Under the pieces are notes generated by a model. That model searched no databases, had not been told where the DNA came from, and saw only the letters and a program-made list of their open reading frames with translations. A stretch of DNA of 64,000 nt from JAGNNV01 sp031412915 (GTDB lineage Bacteria > Acidobacteriota > Vicinamibacteria > Fen-336 > JAGNNV01). This document shows positions 43,142 through 53,300 of the stretch, piece after piece. The first letter of the stretch is position 1; every line of letters starts with the position of its first letter. The position numbers and the translations under genes are program-made. The stretch lies in NCBI GenBank assembly GCA_031412915.1, contig JANODX010000231.1:1-64000 (forward strand), given 5' to 3'.

Positions 43142-44620
43142 ATGGGCCACTCCCTGATGGCTCCAGTTCTGCTCCTGGCCCTGAGTGGTCTGGCCTCGGC
43201 GCAACCGCGACCCGACGACCAGGCCAAGCGCCTCCTCGAAGACGGACGCTCCGATCTTGCGAATGCCCGCGCCCGACAGGGACTCGACGCACTTCAGACC
43301 ATCGTGACCGGTTTTCCGAATTCGGTGTATGCCGATGACGCCCTGCTCGAGATCGGGCGCCACACGGAAGACGTCGAAAAGAACCTCGTCAAGGCGCGCG
43401 AGGTCTACGACCAGATCGCCAAGAGATATCCGCAGAGCGACAGTGCGCCCGGCGCCTACCTACAGATAGGCCGAATCGCCTTCGCGACCGCGGCCTCTCA
43501 GGCCGCCCTCGACGACGCCCTCGCCAATTTCCAGCGGGTGGTTCGGCTGTATCCCGAAAGCCCGTTCGTGGCTCACGCCCTCGTGGCCTCGGCCGCGGTG
43601 TTCCGCCGGGCGGGGCGATTCGACTCCGCCATCGACTCGGCGCGGCGTGCGGTTCTCGACTATCCCGCGAGCGACGTGGCTGCGGAAGCCCAGTTCGAGC
43701 TCGCGTATTCGCTGGTCAGCGCCTCGGAGGCCATGGCCGGAATCGAGGAGTTCCAGAGAGTCAGAAGCCTGTACCCCGCATCGGGACTGGCGGTGCGGGC
43801 TCTCAATGCGACGACGGCGCTGTACCGCCTGTACGGGAACGACAAACCCCTTTTCCTGAAAGATACTACCTACGCCCCTCCCGCGGGCGACATCCTGAAA
43901 GATGTCCGTTCTCTCGCCGTGAGCCCGAACGGCATGACCTGGATCGCCTCGAACAAGACCAAGTCCGCGATCGGCTTCGATGCGAACTCCAAGATGATTT
44001 CCTCCCTCTCCGCCGACGATCCCCAGACTCTCGGCATCTCACCCTCGGGGGAGGTGGTCTTTGCCTCCAAGCTTGCGGTCAAGGTGGGTGCGAGCTCCGT
44101 CGCCTCCTTCTCCATTCCTGCGGAAAAACCCGGAGAGGTGGAGGTCATCGATCGGATCGGGGCCGCGACCGTCCTGGTCTCAGGGGACACCCTGGTCTCC
44201 GACCTCAAGCGAAAGCGCGTCCTGAGGTTCAAAGGCGCCACCCTGAGTTCGATCTTCCCCGACCGCGGAGAGCGGGAGGTCACCAAGCTGCTCACCACGC
44301 CTCGCGGCGATGTGGTGATGCTGCGCAAGGACGACAAGAGCATCGAAATCGTCGACGACGGCGGGCGGCTGATCACGAAACTTGGGCCCCGGGGCCAGGG
44401 CTTCGAGTGGAAGAAACCGGTGGATGTCGTCCTGGACGCTTTTTCCAACCTCTACGTGGCCGATGAGGATCAGGGGATCTTCGTCTTCTCGCCCAAGGGC
44501 GCCCTCATGACCACCTTCGGCGCGGCCGAAGTGAAGAAGAGCCGCGCCATCGCCATCGACTTGTCCGGCGCGGCCCTGGTCTACGACGATCGCACGGAGA
44601 CCATCGTGAGGTTCAAGTGA
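43142..44620 (+). CDS. Secreted TPR and beta-propeller protein
   Basis: 492 residues from the ATG at 43142 (a GTG at 43136 overlaps the kinase stop). Signal peptide MGHSLMAPVLLLALSGLASA; then TPR/YbgF-like repeats (DDALLEIGRHTEDVEKNLVK, LANFQRVVRLYPESPFVAH, SIDSARRAVLDYPASDVAAE) to about residue 225; then a six-bladed NHL-like propeller (LAVSPNGMTWIASNKTKSA, DVVLDAFSNLYVADEDQGI, AIAIDLSGAALVYDDRTET). Exported scaffold or sensor partner. Its TGA overlaps the GTG start of the PEGA-PDZ gene, so translation is coupled. Confidence 0.9.
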   Translation: MGHSLMAPVLLLALSGLASAQPRPDDQAKRLLEDGRSDLANARARQGLDALQTIVTGFPNSVYADDALLEIGRHTEDVEKNLVKAREVYDQIAKRYPQSDSAPGAYLQIGRIAFATAASQAALDDALANFQRVVRLYPESPFVAHALVASAAVFRRAGRFDSAIDSARRAVLDYPASDVAAEAQFELAYSLVSASEAMAGIEEFQRVRSLYPASGLAVRALNATTALYRLYGNDKPLFLKDTTYAPPAGDILKDVRSLAVSPNGMTWIASNKTKSAIGFDANSKMISSLSADDPQTLGISPSGEVVFASKLAVKVGASSVASFSIPAEKPGEVEVIDRIGAATVLVSGDTLVSDLKRKRVLRFKGATLSSIFPDRGEREVTKLLTTPRGDVVMLRKDDKSIEIVDDGGRLITKLGPRGQGFEWKKPVDVVLDAFSNLYVADEDQGIFVFSPKGALMTTFGAAEVKKSRAIAIDLSGAALVYDDRTETIVRFK

Positions 44621-46782
44621 GAGCGCCCCGGTTCTGGCTGATCGCCGTCCTCCTGGCCGCGCCTTTGGCTGGCTTCGCCCAGACCGAGACCGACCTTTCC
44701 GTCCTGCGCGCCACCCTGGATCAAGCGGTTTCCGAATTCGAAGGGCCCCAGCAGGGACAGTCGCTGATGCGGTTCGAAGAGATCATCACGAAACTCGAAA
44801 CGGACCGGCGGGGGGGATCGCTGTCCGAGGGCGGAGCGACCCTTCTCATCAGAGCCTACGAGTACCGGGCGCGCGTGCAGTTCAACCTGGGCAACCTGGA
44901 CAAGGCGGGGGACAGTTTTCGCGCTCTCATCGCTCTGCGCCCGCAGCACAATCTCGACGAGGCTTCCATCTCGCCGAAAGTCGTCGACTTCTACAAGGCG
45001 GTCAAGTCAAAGATGATCGGCCTGATCACCGTCCAGTCGGCGCCCCAGGGAGCCATGGTCTCCCTGAACGGAAAGGCGCTGTCCGTCACCGACTTCTTTC
45101 CCCTCGAGGTGGTGACCGGGGACTACACCCTCGACATCGTCAAGAACGGATACCGCCAGGAAACCCGCTCGGTGACGGTGGTGCCGGGCGAGACCCTGAG
45201 CCTGCAGTTCGACCTGGTCCGCACGTCAGCCACTGGATTCGTGATTACCGAGCCGACGGATGTGGAAATTCTGATCGATGGCGCGCGTCGGGGTTCGACC
45301 AGCGGCGTTCTCGACCCCGCACTCGCCGCGATCGCGGCCGCCCGCGGCCTGGACCCCGCCCGATCCTCGAGCCGGCTCGAGATCCCAGACCTTCCCGCGG
45401 GATCCCACATCATCGAGTTCCGTCGCCCCTGCTACGAGACGGTCAAGGCCGCGCTCGATGTTCCCGAACCTCAGGACTACGACATCCCCCCCGTCAAGCT
45501 CGAGCCCTCGATCGGCATCATCGCCGTGACCTCCGATCCGCCCGGCGGACAGATCTTCATCGACGGCGAAGCCCAGGGGGTGGCCCCCAAGAGCCTGCGC
45601 TCGGTCTGCGCGGGGATGAGGCGGGTCGAGGTGCGGCACGCGGCCGGACGGTTCGTGCAGGATGTCGATCTCAAGGCGCGCACCACCGTGGAACTCGCGG
45701 CCCAGATCCGGCCCACCCTCGCCTTCCTGGGCGTGATCGCGGACGGGCCTTCGGGGGAGCGCAGCCTGGCCTCGATGGAAAGCCGCCTGATTCGAATGGC
45801 GACATCGACCATACGCGCCATGAATTTCCTCAAAGCCGACAGTGCCACCGTGGAGAGAACCCTGTCCGCGGACCGGCTGAAACTCGCCGATCTCATACCG
45901 CCGGCGAAGCCCGACCCGGCGCTGGTCCGCCGCGTTTTCGAGAAGCTGGCGGCGGCCCTGGAGGTTCAGGGTTTCCTGATCGGCCGCATTCCCGATGAGC
46001 AGCTGGCGCGATCGGCCGCCCTTCACGTCTATGCCGCGGGCAGCGTGGTGCCCGATTCCGCCCCGGTGGTGATCGAAGACGATATGTCCTACTCCCGTTT
46101 CTTCGCGGTCTTCGACAGGAAGGCGGCCCTGCGCGCGCCCTGGTCCGGACTCATCACCGTCGACACTCTCCTTCACGAGGGGCCGGCGGTCGTCCGGATC
46201 GTGCCGGGGTCACCCGCGGACAAGGCCGGATTCGCCAAGGGACATGTGGTCACCGCGGTGGGCGGAACCAAGGTGACAAAGACCGAGGAGCTTCTCTCCG
46301 CTCTCGCCGCCGCGGGATCGACGAAGCCCGTCTCCATCACCGTGAACGCGGCGGGGGGGCCGAAGACGGTGGATCTTCAATTGGAAGAGGCGCCCCGGGA
46401 GATCTCGATGTCGGCGGGGGGCCTGCCGAACAAGATCAGCATGGACCTCCGTCAGACTATCGAGGGGTACCCCGGGTCGGCGAACGCGGCGCTGGCTCGC
46501 CTCAATCTGGGTCTCATTGCGCTCGGCCTCCACGATTATTCGGGCGCGCACGACGCCTTCGTCAAGGCCAAGAACGAGCTGCCTCTTTCTCCCGGGCTCT
46601 CTCGCGGCACCGCCGCCTTCTATGCCGGGGTCTCGCTCGAGCACCTCGGATATGCGAAAGAGGCGCTCGACGAATACACCCAGGCCTCCCAGGACGGAGG
46701 CGCCACCTTGCTCTCGCCGGACGGGCCGCGGGTGCAGGAGATCACGAAGCGCCGGATCGCCGCCCTGTCGGGCGGGCGTTAG
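44617..46782 (+). CDS. Secreted PEGA-repeat, PDZ and TPR protein
   Basis: 721 residues from the GTG at 44617 (GTGA overlap). Signal peptide RAPRFWLIAVLLAAPLAGFA; a helical region with NLDKAGDSFRALIALRPQH; three PEGA-like beta repeats (LITVQSAPQGAMVSLNGKAL; TEPTDVEILIDGARRGSTSG; AVTSDPPGGQIFIDGEAQGV) to about 370; a mixed alpha/beta segment; a PDZ domain (about 520-600: VVRIVPGSPADKAGFAKGHV); and C-terminal TPRs. PDZ domains bind C-terminal peptides, so this may tether envelope partners. The same PEGA fold lies outside the membrane in the kinase two genes upstream. Confidence 0.9.
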   Translation: MRAPRFWLIAVLLAAPLAGFAQTETDLSVLRATLDQAVSEFEGPQQGQSLMRFEEIITKLETDRRGGSLSEGGATLLIRAYEYRARVQFNLGNLDKAGDSFRALIALRPQHNLDEASISPKVVDFYKAVKSKMIGLITVQSAPQGAMVSLNGKALSVTDFFPLEVVTGDYTLDIVKNGYRQETRSVTVVPGETLSLQFDLVRTSATGFVITEPTDVEILIDGARRGSTSGVLDPALAAIAAARGLDPARSSSRLEIPDLPAGSHIIEFRRPCYETVKAALDVPEPQDYDIPPVKLEPSIGIIAVTSDPPGGQIFIDGEAQGVAPKSLRSVCAGMRRVEVRHAAGRFVQDVDLKARTTVELAAQIRPTLAFLGVIADGPSGERSLASMESRLIRMATSTIRAMNFLKADSATVERTLSADRLKLADLIPPAKPDPALVRRVFEKLAAALEVQGFLIGRIPDEQLARSAALHVYAAGSVVPDSAPVVIEDDMSYSRFFAVFDRKAALRAPWSGLITVDTLLHEGPAVVRIVPGSPADKAGFAKGHVVTAVGGTKVTKTEELLSALAAAGSTKPVSITVNAAGGPKTVDLQLEEAPREISMSAGGLPNKISMDLRQTIEGYPGSANAALARLNLGLIALGLHDYSGAHDAFVKAKNELPLSPGLSRGTAAFYAGVSLEHLGYAKEALDEYTQASQDGGATLLSPDGPRVQEITKRRIAALSGGR

Positions 46783-46819
46783 GCCCTCCTCGACTCGATC
46801 CTCGAAAGCCCCCTCCATC

Positions 46820-47110
46820 ATGGCGCGACTGATCTGGAAGAAAAGCGATTCCCCGGAGGACGATGTGGCTTTCGAACTCACCGAGGCCTCCCTCCGGGTG
46901 GGGCGCGATCCCCTCTGCGAGCTCTTCATCGACGCTCCCCTTCTCTCTCGCGACCACGCCCGGCTCGACTTTCGCGAGGGCGCCCATGTGCTGGTGGATC
47001 TCGGGTCGACCAATTTCACCAAAGTGAACGGCGAACGAATCACCGAGAGGGCGCTCCGGGACGGCGACGAAATCCTGTTCTCGCGTGCGCGCTGCGTCTA
47101 CGAAGCTTAG
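46820..47110 (+). CDS. FHA-domain phosphothreonine-binding protein
   Basis: 96 residues, essentially a lone FHA domain: LRVGRDPLCELFIDAPLLSR, DHARLDF, VLVDLGSTNFTKVNGERI. The conserved Gly-Arg, Ser-Arg-x-His-like (LLSRDHA) and Asn-Gly residues of the phosphothreonine pocket are present. It should read phosphorylated threonines, possibly on the PEGA kinase itself. Start is the ATG at 46820, 37 bp after the PEGA-PDZ stop; longer frames upstream run through that gene. Last gene of the phospho-signalling set. Confidence 0.93.
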   Translation: MARLIWKKSDSPEDDVAFELTEASLRVGRDPLCELFIDAPLLSRDHARLDFREGAHVLVDLGSTNFTKVNGERITERALRDGDEILFSRARCVYEA

Positions 47111-47194
47111 GCGGTCACCCCTGGGCGGGCCAACCGCGATAGAATCACTTTTTCGCGCTTGGCGAAACATGAACTCGGGAGACAGGCAGATTCG

Positions 47195-47308
47195 ATGATT
47201 GAACGTCACAAAGAAATCAGACGGCGGCGGAAGCGTCGCGAAGAGACCTTGAAGGCTCGCAAGGTCGCGGCCATGGCCGCATCGGCCAAGAAGGCCGCCA
47301 AGAAGTAG
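47195..47308 (+). CDS. Small basic protein, 37 residues
   Basis: ATG at 47195 to TAG at 47306 encodes MIERHKEIRRRRKRREETLK followed by a Lys/Ala-rich tail ending AKKAAKK. A TAGAAT box is at 47140-47145 and GGGAGA lies upstream. The Arg/Lys content suggests RNA binding; short ERxxEIRRRR proteins of unknown function (DUF6800-like) occur in Planctomycetes and relatives, and the resemblance is by eye only. It is too short for normal ORF calling. Confidence 0.6.
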   Translation: MIERHKEIRRRRKRREETLKARKVAAMAASAKKAAKK

Positions 47309-47325
47309 CCTGAAAACGTAATCCC

Positions 47326-48591
47326 CTGACCCTCGAAGAACCAGAAACTCCGGCCCCGGCCGAAGGTGTCGGCGTCTCCCGCCTTCCCGCCTTTCTCGCC
47401 GCCTTCGAGGTCCGCAACTTCCGTCTGCTCTGGACGGGCGCCTTTCTCTCCAGCATCGGCACCTGGATCCAGGATGTGGCCCTGTCCTGGGTCATCCACA
47501 CCGAGTTCAAGAACCCGGCCTATCTCGGCTGGCGGCAGTTCGCGAGCGAGCTTCCCCTCGTGACCTTCATGCTGCTGGGCGGGGTCCTCGCGGATCGGAT
47601 CAACAAGAAGACGATCCTCATGGCATCGCAGTTGATCCAGCTGACCCTGGCCCTCGTCCTCGCCGGTTTGTACTGGACCGGCCATCTTTCCATCTGGGCC
47701 GTGGTGGTGGTCGGCTTCATCACCGGCCTCGCCCAATCGCAGTCGGCGCCCACCTATCAGGCTTTCCTCACCAGCATCGTGCCCCGGGACGTGATCCCGC
47801 GGGCCGTGGCCATGAACTCGCTGCAGTTCAACCTGTCCCGTTCGATCGGCCCGCCGATCGCGGCCGCCCTCCTGGTCGCGCTCGGCGCCGCCTGGTGCTT
47901 CCTGATCAACGCGTTTTCGTTCGTGGCCGTGGTGGCAGCACTCCTGCTGATCCGCATTCCCACAGCAGTGGCGAGCGCCCGGGCGCCGCAGGGTGTGGCG
48001 AGCAGCCTGAAGGAGGGATTCGCATACGTTCGCAAGTCTCCCGATATCGGCATGATCGTGGGCCTGGCCGGAGCGTTGTCATTCTTCGTCTTTCCCCTGA
48101 CCACATTCCTGCCCGTGGTCGCGGATGAGGTCCTGGGCTCGGGCGCGGGCGGGTATTCGCTGTTGCTCTCCGCCATCGGCCTCGGCGCCATCGTGGGGGC
48201 TTTGGGCACCGCGCATCGAGGAAAGTTCGAGCACCGGGGCCGGTTCATTCTGATCTGCTTCACGGCGGGGCCCCTGCTCGCCGCGGGCGCCGTGCTCTGC
48301 GGGCGACAATGGCTCGCGACCGCTCTGCTCTTCGGCTATGGCATCGTCCAGGTCTCAGGCAGTTCGACCTTGAACGGCCTCCTTCAGGAACTGGCCCCCG
48401 AGGACATGCGCGGCCGGATCGTTGCGCTGTTCGGTCTGACCTTCCGTGGCGGCTCGCCCCTGGGTGCCCTGGCCCTTGGCTATTCCGTCACCGCATTCGG
48501 CCCCGCGGTCGCCCTGTCGGCCAGCCTGATCGCCATGTCGCTGCTCTGCGCAACTCTGCTCTACCGCTCGCCAGGTTTTCGCCGATTGTAG
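47326..48591 (+). CDS. MFS exporter (EntS-like); probable CTG start
   Basis: About 421 residues with 12 hydrophobic segments. The first helix (FRLLWTGAFLSSIGTWIQDV) begins upstream of the first standard start (GTG 47476), so the real N-terminus lies earlier. Between the in-frame stop at 47311 and 47476 no ATG, GTG or TTG exists; CTG at 47326 gives TLEEPETPAPAEG and a normal-length protein. The motif A-like loop reads GGVLADRINKKTILM, as in the enterobactin exporter subfamily. Substrate unknown; the second MFS protein at 54250 is a distant paralogue. Confidence 0.85.
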   Translation: MTLEEPETPAPAEGVGVSRLPAFLAAFEVRNFRLLWTGAFLSSIGTWIQDVALSWVIHTEFKNPAYLGWRQFASELPLVTFMLLGGVLADRINKKTILMASQLIQLTLALVLAGLYWTGHLSIWAVVVVGFITGLAQSQSAPTYQAFLTSIVPRDVIPRAVAMNSLQFNLSRSIGPPIAAALLVALGAAWCFLINAFSFVAVVAALLLIRIPTAVASARAPQGVASSLKEGFAYVRKSPDIGMIVGLAGALSFFVFPLTTFLPVVADEVLGSGAGGYSLLLSAIGLGAIVGALGTAHRGKFEHRGRFILICFTAGPLLAAGAVLCGRQWLATALLFGYGIVQVSGSSTLNGLLQELAPEDMRGRIVALFGLTFRGGSPLGALALGYSVTAFGPAVALSASLIAMSLLCATLLYRSPGFRRL

Positions 48592-48634
48592 GGCGACGTT
48601 GTGGCGTCCACAGGGGCGTCATCGATGTGGCCCG

Positions 48635-48813
48635 CGTGTCCAGGGGGCGAGTGGGCTCGCCGCGCCGGGTACGCCTCGCGCGTCAGACTGCGTTGAAATA
48701 CTCCGGAATCGTGTCTTCCTTGCTCGGCTCGGCGACCCGCGAAGGTGAGAACGGATCGCGGCGACTCGCTCTCGACGCCCCGGCGCGAGCGACCCACTCA
48801 CCCCCCGGCCACG
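48635..48813. mobile_element. MITE-like element, family A, copy 2 (179 bp)
   Basis: Left end CGTGTCCAGGGGGCGAGTGG and right end CCACTCACCCCCCGGCCACG are inverted repeats of about 26 bp with four to five mismatches. The interior shares TCTTCCTTGCTCGGCTCGG and CGACGCCCCGGCGCGAGC-like words with copy 1 at 27723-27900. It is non-coding and lies 43 bp after the MFS stop. Confidence 0.72.
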
Positions 48814-48833
48814 CTCCTCACCTCGGGCTGAAC

Positions 48834-48903
48834 GGTCCCTGAGCTCTCGCCCTGAGCTTGTCGAAGGGTGTCGAAGGGCGGTCCCTGAGCTTGTCGAAGG
48901 GTG
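48834..48903. repeat. R repeat cluster 8
   Basis: Two GGTCCCTGAGC starts with GAGCTTGTCGAAGGG repeated twice, in reverse orientation to clusters 6 and 7. It lies directly after the family A element. The 244 bp between it and the next gene hold no recognised feature beyond that gene's ribosome site. Confidence 0.88.
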
Positions 48904-49147
48904 GAATCGCTACTCGGCTCGTCGCTTATTGGGCCCAAACACCGCTGACGGACTCCGGCGACTCGGGCCCAAAATCCCGCAGGATGGGCATGCCCGCCTC
49001 ACCCACGGGATCCGCTCCCTCTTCACTCGAACCGCACTGTGTGGCCCCGGCAACCGTCACACGCGAGCCTCTTGCCCTGGTCCTCGATGCGTATCTTCGA
49101 GCCCAATCGGTCGCAAATGGGCGGCCGCAGAGAATGGAGATACGACA

Positions 49148-49684
49148 ATGACTGATCGAAAGAACGTGACATGGAAGCTCGGAATTGTAACGATGGCCCT
49201 TTCGTTCCTGGGGATGACCCGCGATGCGAGTGCAATCGAACGCAAGGGGTTCATCTTCGGCCTGGGGGTGGGCGGGGGCAAGATCACTTGTGACGGCTGC
49301 GAGTCGCTGTCGGGGTTGGCGGTAGAGATCCACCTCGGCGGGATGCTGACCGAGAAACTGGCGCTTGTCGGCGATAGTTCAGGCGCGTCGAAAGAGGAGG
49401 GCGGCGTCACTCTGCAGTCGGTGGTCGCTGGCCCGGCTCTGCAGTATTGGCTATCGCCGAGGGTCTGGGTCAAGGGTGGGGTGGGGGCTGGCGTGCTCAC
49501 GGCGTACGGGGGTGGCGTAAACGAGGTCTCCGATCCTGGCCTCGGCTTCCTGGGAGGCATTGGGGTCGAAGTCTTGCAGAAGAAACGCTTCGCCATCGAC
49601 CTGCAGGCCCGGTTTACGACCGCCAAGATCGAGGGTGAGCGCACCAACAATGTCTTCGCCCTCGTGGGCTTCAATTTCTACTGA
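49148..49684 (+). CDS. Small outer-membrane beta-barrel protein
   Basis: 178 residues with a signal peptide (LGIVTMALSFLGMTRDASA) and a short eight-strand barrel of alternating residues (GFIFGLGVGGGKITCDGC, WVKGGVGAGVLTAYGGGV, FAIDLQARFTTAKIEGERT), ending with tyrosine (FALVGFNFY) as outer-membrane proteins do. Two cysteines (CDGC) near the N-terminus of the mature protein may form a disulfide. GGAG precedes the ATG. Function unknown; family resembles OmpW/OmpA-like small barrels only by size. Confidence 0.82.
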   Translation: MTDRKNVTWKLGIVTMALSFLGMTRDASAIERKGFIFGLGVGGGKITCDGCESLSGLAVEIHLGGMLTEKLALVGDSSGASKEEGGVTLQSVVAGPALQYWLSPRVWVKGGVGAGVLTAYGGGVNEVSDPGLGFLGGIGVEVLQKKRFAIDLQARFTTAKIEGERTNNVFALVGFNFY

Positions 49685-49835
49685 CCGCGGGCCTTCTGCA
49701 TGACAATGTCTGGGACCGCGTGGCAAGTCCACGCGGCACATTGTGGAGGGGCGGATGCCCAGGTCCGCCGTTCCGAACCAGGGACAGCACGTCAGCGAGG
49801 TCGAGGGCCCAGTACCTTTCCCAATGGGGAGGTGT

Positions 49836-50324
49836 CTACCTCTTTTCGATGACGCCGCCCATTTCCTTCTTGGCTTCCTCGTCCTGCATGACAATGGTCT
49901 GAAGGGTGCGCGCTTTCAGGCTCGCGAGAACCATGCGGATGTCGTCGTTGTCGAATTCGAGGACCACAGCCTGCTCGGCCTTGTCCTTGTCCTGATAGGT
50001 GATGGTCACGAAGTGCTTGCGGGCCTTGTGAAAGAGGGCGAGCGGGCTGAGGAGGATCGCGCTGCGCCAGCGACGCGCCACCTTCTGGCCGTACTCCAAC
50101 TGAGACACCCGATCCCACGGGATTTCCAGAGTCGCGCTGTTCTTCGGAATGAAAGTCAGGCGCTTCTCGTTGGTGAGATCGATGGGACCTTCGGCGTTCT
50201 CGGCGATGGTCTTGGTGGTGCCTCCGATGTACTTCGCCTGACCTTTCTTCACCGCGAACGCCGGGGCCGCGAGGAGGACCGCCAGAGACACCGCGAGAAC
50301 TGCGGAAATGCGTCGATAGTTCAT
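49836..50324 (-). CDS. Secreted protein of unknown function
   Basis: 162 residues with a signal peptide (RRISAVLAVSLAVLLAAPAFA) and a short beta-rich domain: GQAKYIGGTTKTIAENAEGP, KRLTFIPKNSATLEIPWDRV, SQLEYGQKVARR, KHFVTITYQDKDKAEQAVVL. Similar exported proteins occur in Acidobacteriota without assigned function. A strong GAAGGAGG precedes the ATG. It lies 29 bp downstream of the BNR-repeat protein on the same strand, so they may be co-transcribed. Confidence 0.8.
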   Translation of the reverse strand: MNYRRISAVLAVSLAVLLAAPAFAVKKGQAKYIGGTTKTIAENAEGPIDLTNEKRLTFIPKNSATLEIPWDRVSQLEYGQKVARRWRSAILLSPLALFHKARKHFVTITYQDKDKAEQAVVLEFDNDDIRMVLASLKARTLQTIVMQDEEAKKEMGGVIEKR

Positions 50325-50353
50325 TGCAGGTCCTCCTTCAAAATGGGTGACCT

Positions 50354-53300
50354 CTACTTTACGCTCGGCGCGCTGGTCCCCGACGCCATCTTGTTGAAAG
50401 CGGCCAGATCCGTGGCCAGAAGGGCCTCGTACTCGGCTTTCGACGCCGCGAGTTTTGCCTCGAGTTCCGCCAGCAGGGCGATCGATGTGTCCGTGGGCCG
50501 GAAGTCGGCGCCCCCGGCTACGTCGCCCGCGCCCGGCCCCACCTCGCCATTCAACCAGATGAGGTTCATGTAGACGCGGTAGGCCTGACGGAAGTACTTG
50601 TCATCGGACGTCCACTGGGCGCGCTCGAGAAGCTTCTCTTCGACTGCCTGCATCTTCACGTTGAGATCGAGAGCCGCCTTCGCGATGTCCTCGCGCCCGC
50701 GCGCATCGTGGTTCGCCGCCTGCAGGCTCTCGAGTTGCTTCCGCATGCCTTCGATATGGTTAACGATGTCGGAGGTCTGGCTGATGTCCTGGCGGATCCG
50801 GAGCTGGGTCCTGAGCGAGAGGTCGAAGTCCGCGTCGCTGGTCGTCACCTTCGGGTCCTTGAGAACGTCGAGGGTCTCGGTGAACGCCTTGCCATCGACG
50901 TTCAGGCGCACCGTGTACGTGCCGGGCGCGACGATCGGTCCAACCAGAGCCTGATCGAGACCCCAATGCGTGACCGGGCGCGTGTCCCGTCCCCGGAATC
51001 GAGGCTCTTCCCAGATGTGCGGGTTCTCGGCGGGCGTGGTGCGGAGGCCCACCAGCCGCGGTGGGGCGTAGCGGAGATCCCAGGATGTGCGGTTCATGCC
51101 CACCCTCCCGGGGCGTGTGATCTCGCGTACGACCTCGCCGGCCTTCGTGAGGATCTCGATCCGCACCGGCCGCTGGGACAGGGCACTCTGGGTCCAGGTA
51201 ATCGGCGCCTGGCCCTGTTGCCCGAAGCGATACGCCGGGCGCATCTTCGCGAGCGACGTCGTGGCCACCATCGGCGCGGACGATGCCTGCTCGAGGATCG
51301 AGACGTCATCCAGCACATAGAGTCCGCGGCCGTATGTCGAAACCACGACGTCGTGGAAGTTCTTCTGGGTGGCGATCCAGGTCACGGGTGCGGCCGGCAA
51401 ACCGGTCTGCAGCTGCGTCCAATGCAAGCCGTCGTCGGTCGAGTAGTAGAAACCGTGACCGGTGCCCGCATACAGCAGGCCTTTCTTCGCCGGGCTCTCC
51501 GCCACCGCGCGAACGTAGGAAAGGGGATGCTTGTTCGGCAGATCGCCGGAGGCGCGGGTGAAGGTCTTGCCGAAGTCCGCGGTCTTGTAGATGTAGGGCT
51601 CGCGATCGTCCATCAGGTGGCGCGCCACCGCGAAGTAGGCGGTGCCCGCGTCATGGTGCGAGGGCTCGATCTTGCTGACCATGCCCCACGCCGGCATGCC
51701 GATCGCGGTCAGAGCCCTGGTGAGGTCGTTCCAGGTGGCGCCGCCATCCTGGGAGTTCCAGACCTTGCCGTCGTTGGTGCCCGCCCAGATGAGACCCTGC
51801 TTCACCTCGGAGTAGGCGATGGCGAAGACCACCTCGCCATAGAACTGGCCGAGGTTGTCGCCCACTATGCCGCCCGACGGGATGATGCGGGTCGGATCCT
51901 GGGTGGAGAGATCGGGACTTGTTTCCTTCCACGACTGGCCGCCATTCGTCGTCTTGAGGACGAGCTGGCAGCCATACAGCACGTTGTTCGTGTCGAAAGG
52001 ATCGATGGCGATCGGGGCCGACCAGTGGCAGCGGTACTTCGCGTCGCCCGGGGGCGAGTCGAGGGAGATGAGCGAAGGCGCTATGGACCGCGCGCGGCCG
52101 GTCTTCTCGTCCCACCGTGTCACTTTGTTGCCGTAGCAGGTCGCATAGACGATTTCGGAATTCTTCGGGTCGGGGATGGTGAAGCCCGATTCGCAGCCGC
52201 CCAGGAAGTGATCCCATACGTGGTCACGCCCGAAGGCGAAGGGTCCCTCGGGCTCATTCACGCGCCCCCGCATGGTGCCGTTGTCCTGCATGTTCGAGTA
52301 CACGCGATACGGGATTTCGTTGTCCACGGCCACGTGGTACATCTGGCCGATGGGCAGGGTGACGCTCTTGCTCGAACGCGCGCGCTGGGTGGTGATGTCG
52401 AGGCCGCCGTCGTGAGTGACGACATACCGCTCAGCGTTCTTCGGGTCCATCCAGATGTCGTGCGTGTCGCCGCCCATCGGGACCTCCTTGAACGTCTCGC
52501 CGCCATCGACCGAGCCCCAGAAGGACGAGTCCGCGACGTACACCTCGTCGCGGTTGCCGCTCGAAACCTCGATCCCGATGTAGTAGCCGGCGCGGCCGAT
52601 GAGGGCGCGGTCGTGGTTCACGGCGCGCCAGTTGGTTCCACCATCATCCGAACGCCAGACCGAGCCCTGGTCGGCGGTCTGAATGAGGGCATAGACGCGA
52701 TTCGAATCGGTCGGGGCGATGGCGACGTCGATCTTTCCCAGGGGCGACTTGGGGAGGCCCGGATGCTCGACCCGCTTCCAGGTCGTGCCCGCGTCGTTCG
52801 AGATGTAGATGCCCGAACCCGGGCCGCCAGAGAGCATGGCCCACGGATGCATCTCGACCTGCCAGGCGCCCGCGATCAGCTTGCGCGAGTTCTTCGCGTC
52901 CATGTCCAGGCCGGAGCAACCGGTATTCTTGTCCACGAAGAGGATCTGTTCCCAGGTCTTACCGCCGTCCACGGTGCGATAGACGCCGCGCTCCTGCTGC
53001 GGCCCGGTGATGCGACCGATGGCGCAGACGTAGGCGACGTCGGAGTTCGTCGGGTGGGTAACGATCTTGCCTATACGTCCGGTCTCGCCAAGTCCCGAGT
53101 GAGCCCAGGTCTTTCCCGCATCCGTCGACTTGTAGATCCCGTCACCCATGACGTCGCTGTCGCGGACGGCCCAGGCTTCCCCGGTGCCGGCCCACACGAC
53201 CGCGGGATCGGCGAGGGAGACGGCAAGCGCTCCAATCGCCTGAACCGGCTGGTTTTCGAAGATCGGAACCCACCGGTCGCCGCCGTCGGTGGTCTTCCAG

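Noticed and set aside
47104..47145. GCGGT/ACCGC hairpin after the FHA gene as a terminator
   Set aside because: Only 5 bp of outer stem, no U-tract, and it overlaps the candidate promoter of the small gene.
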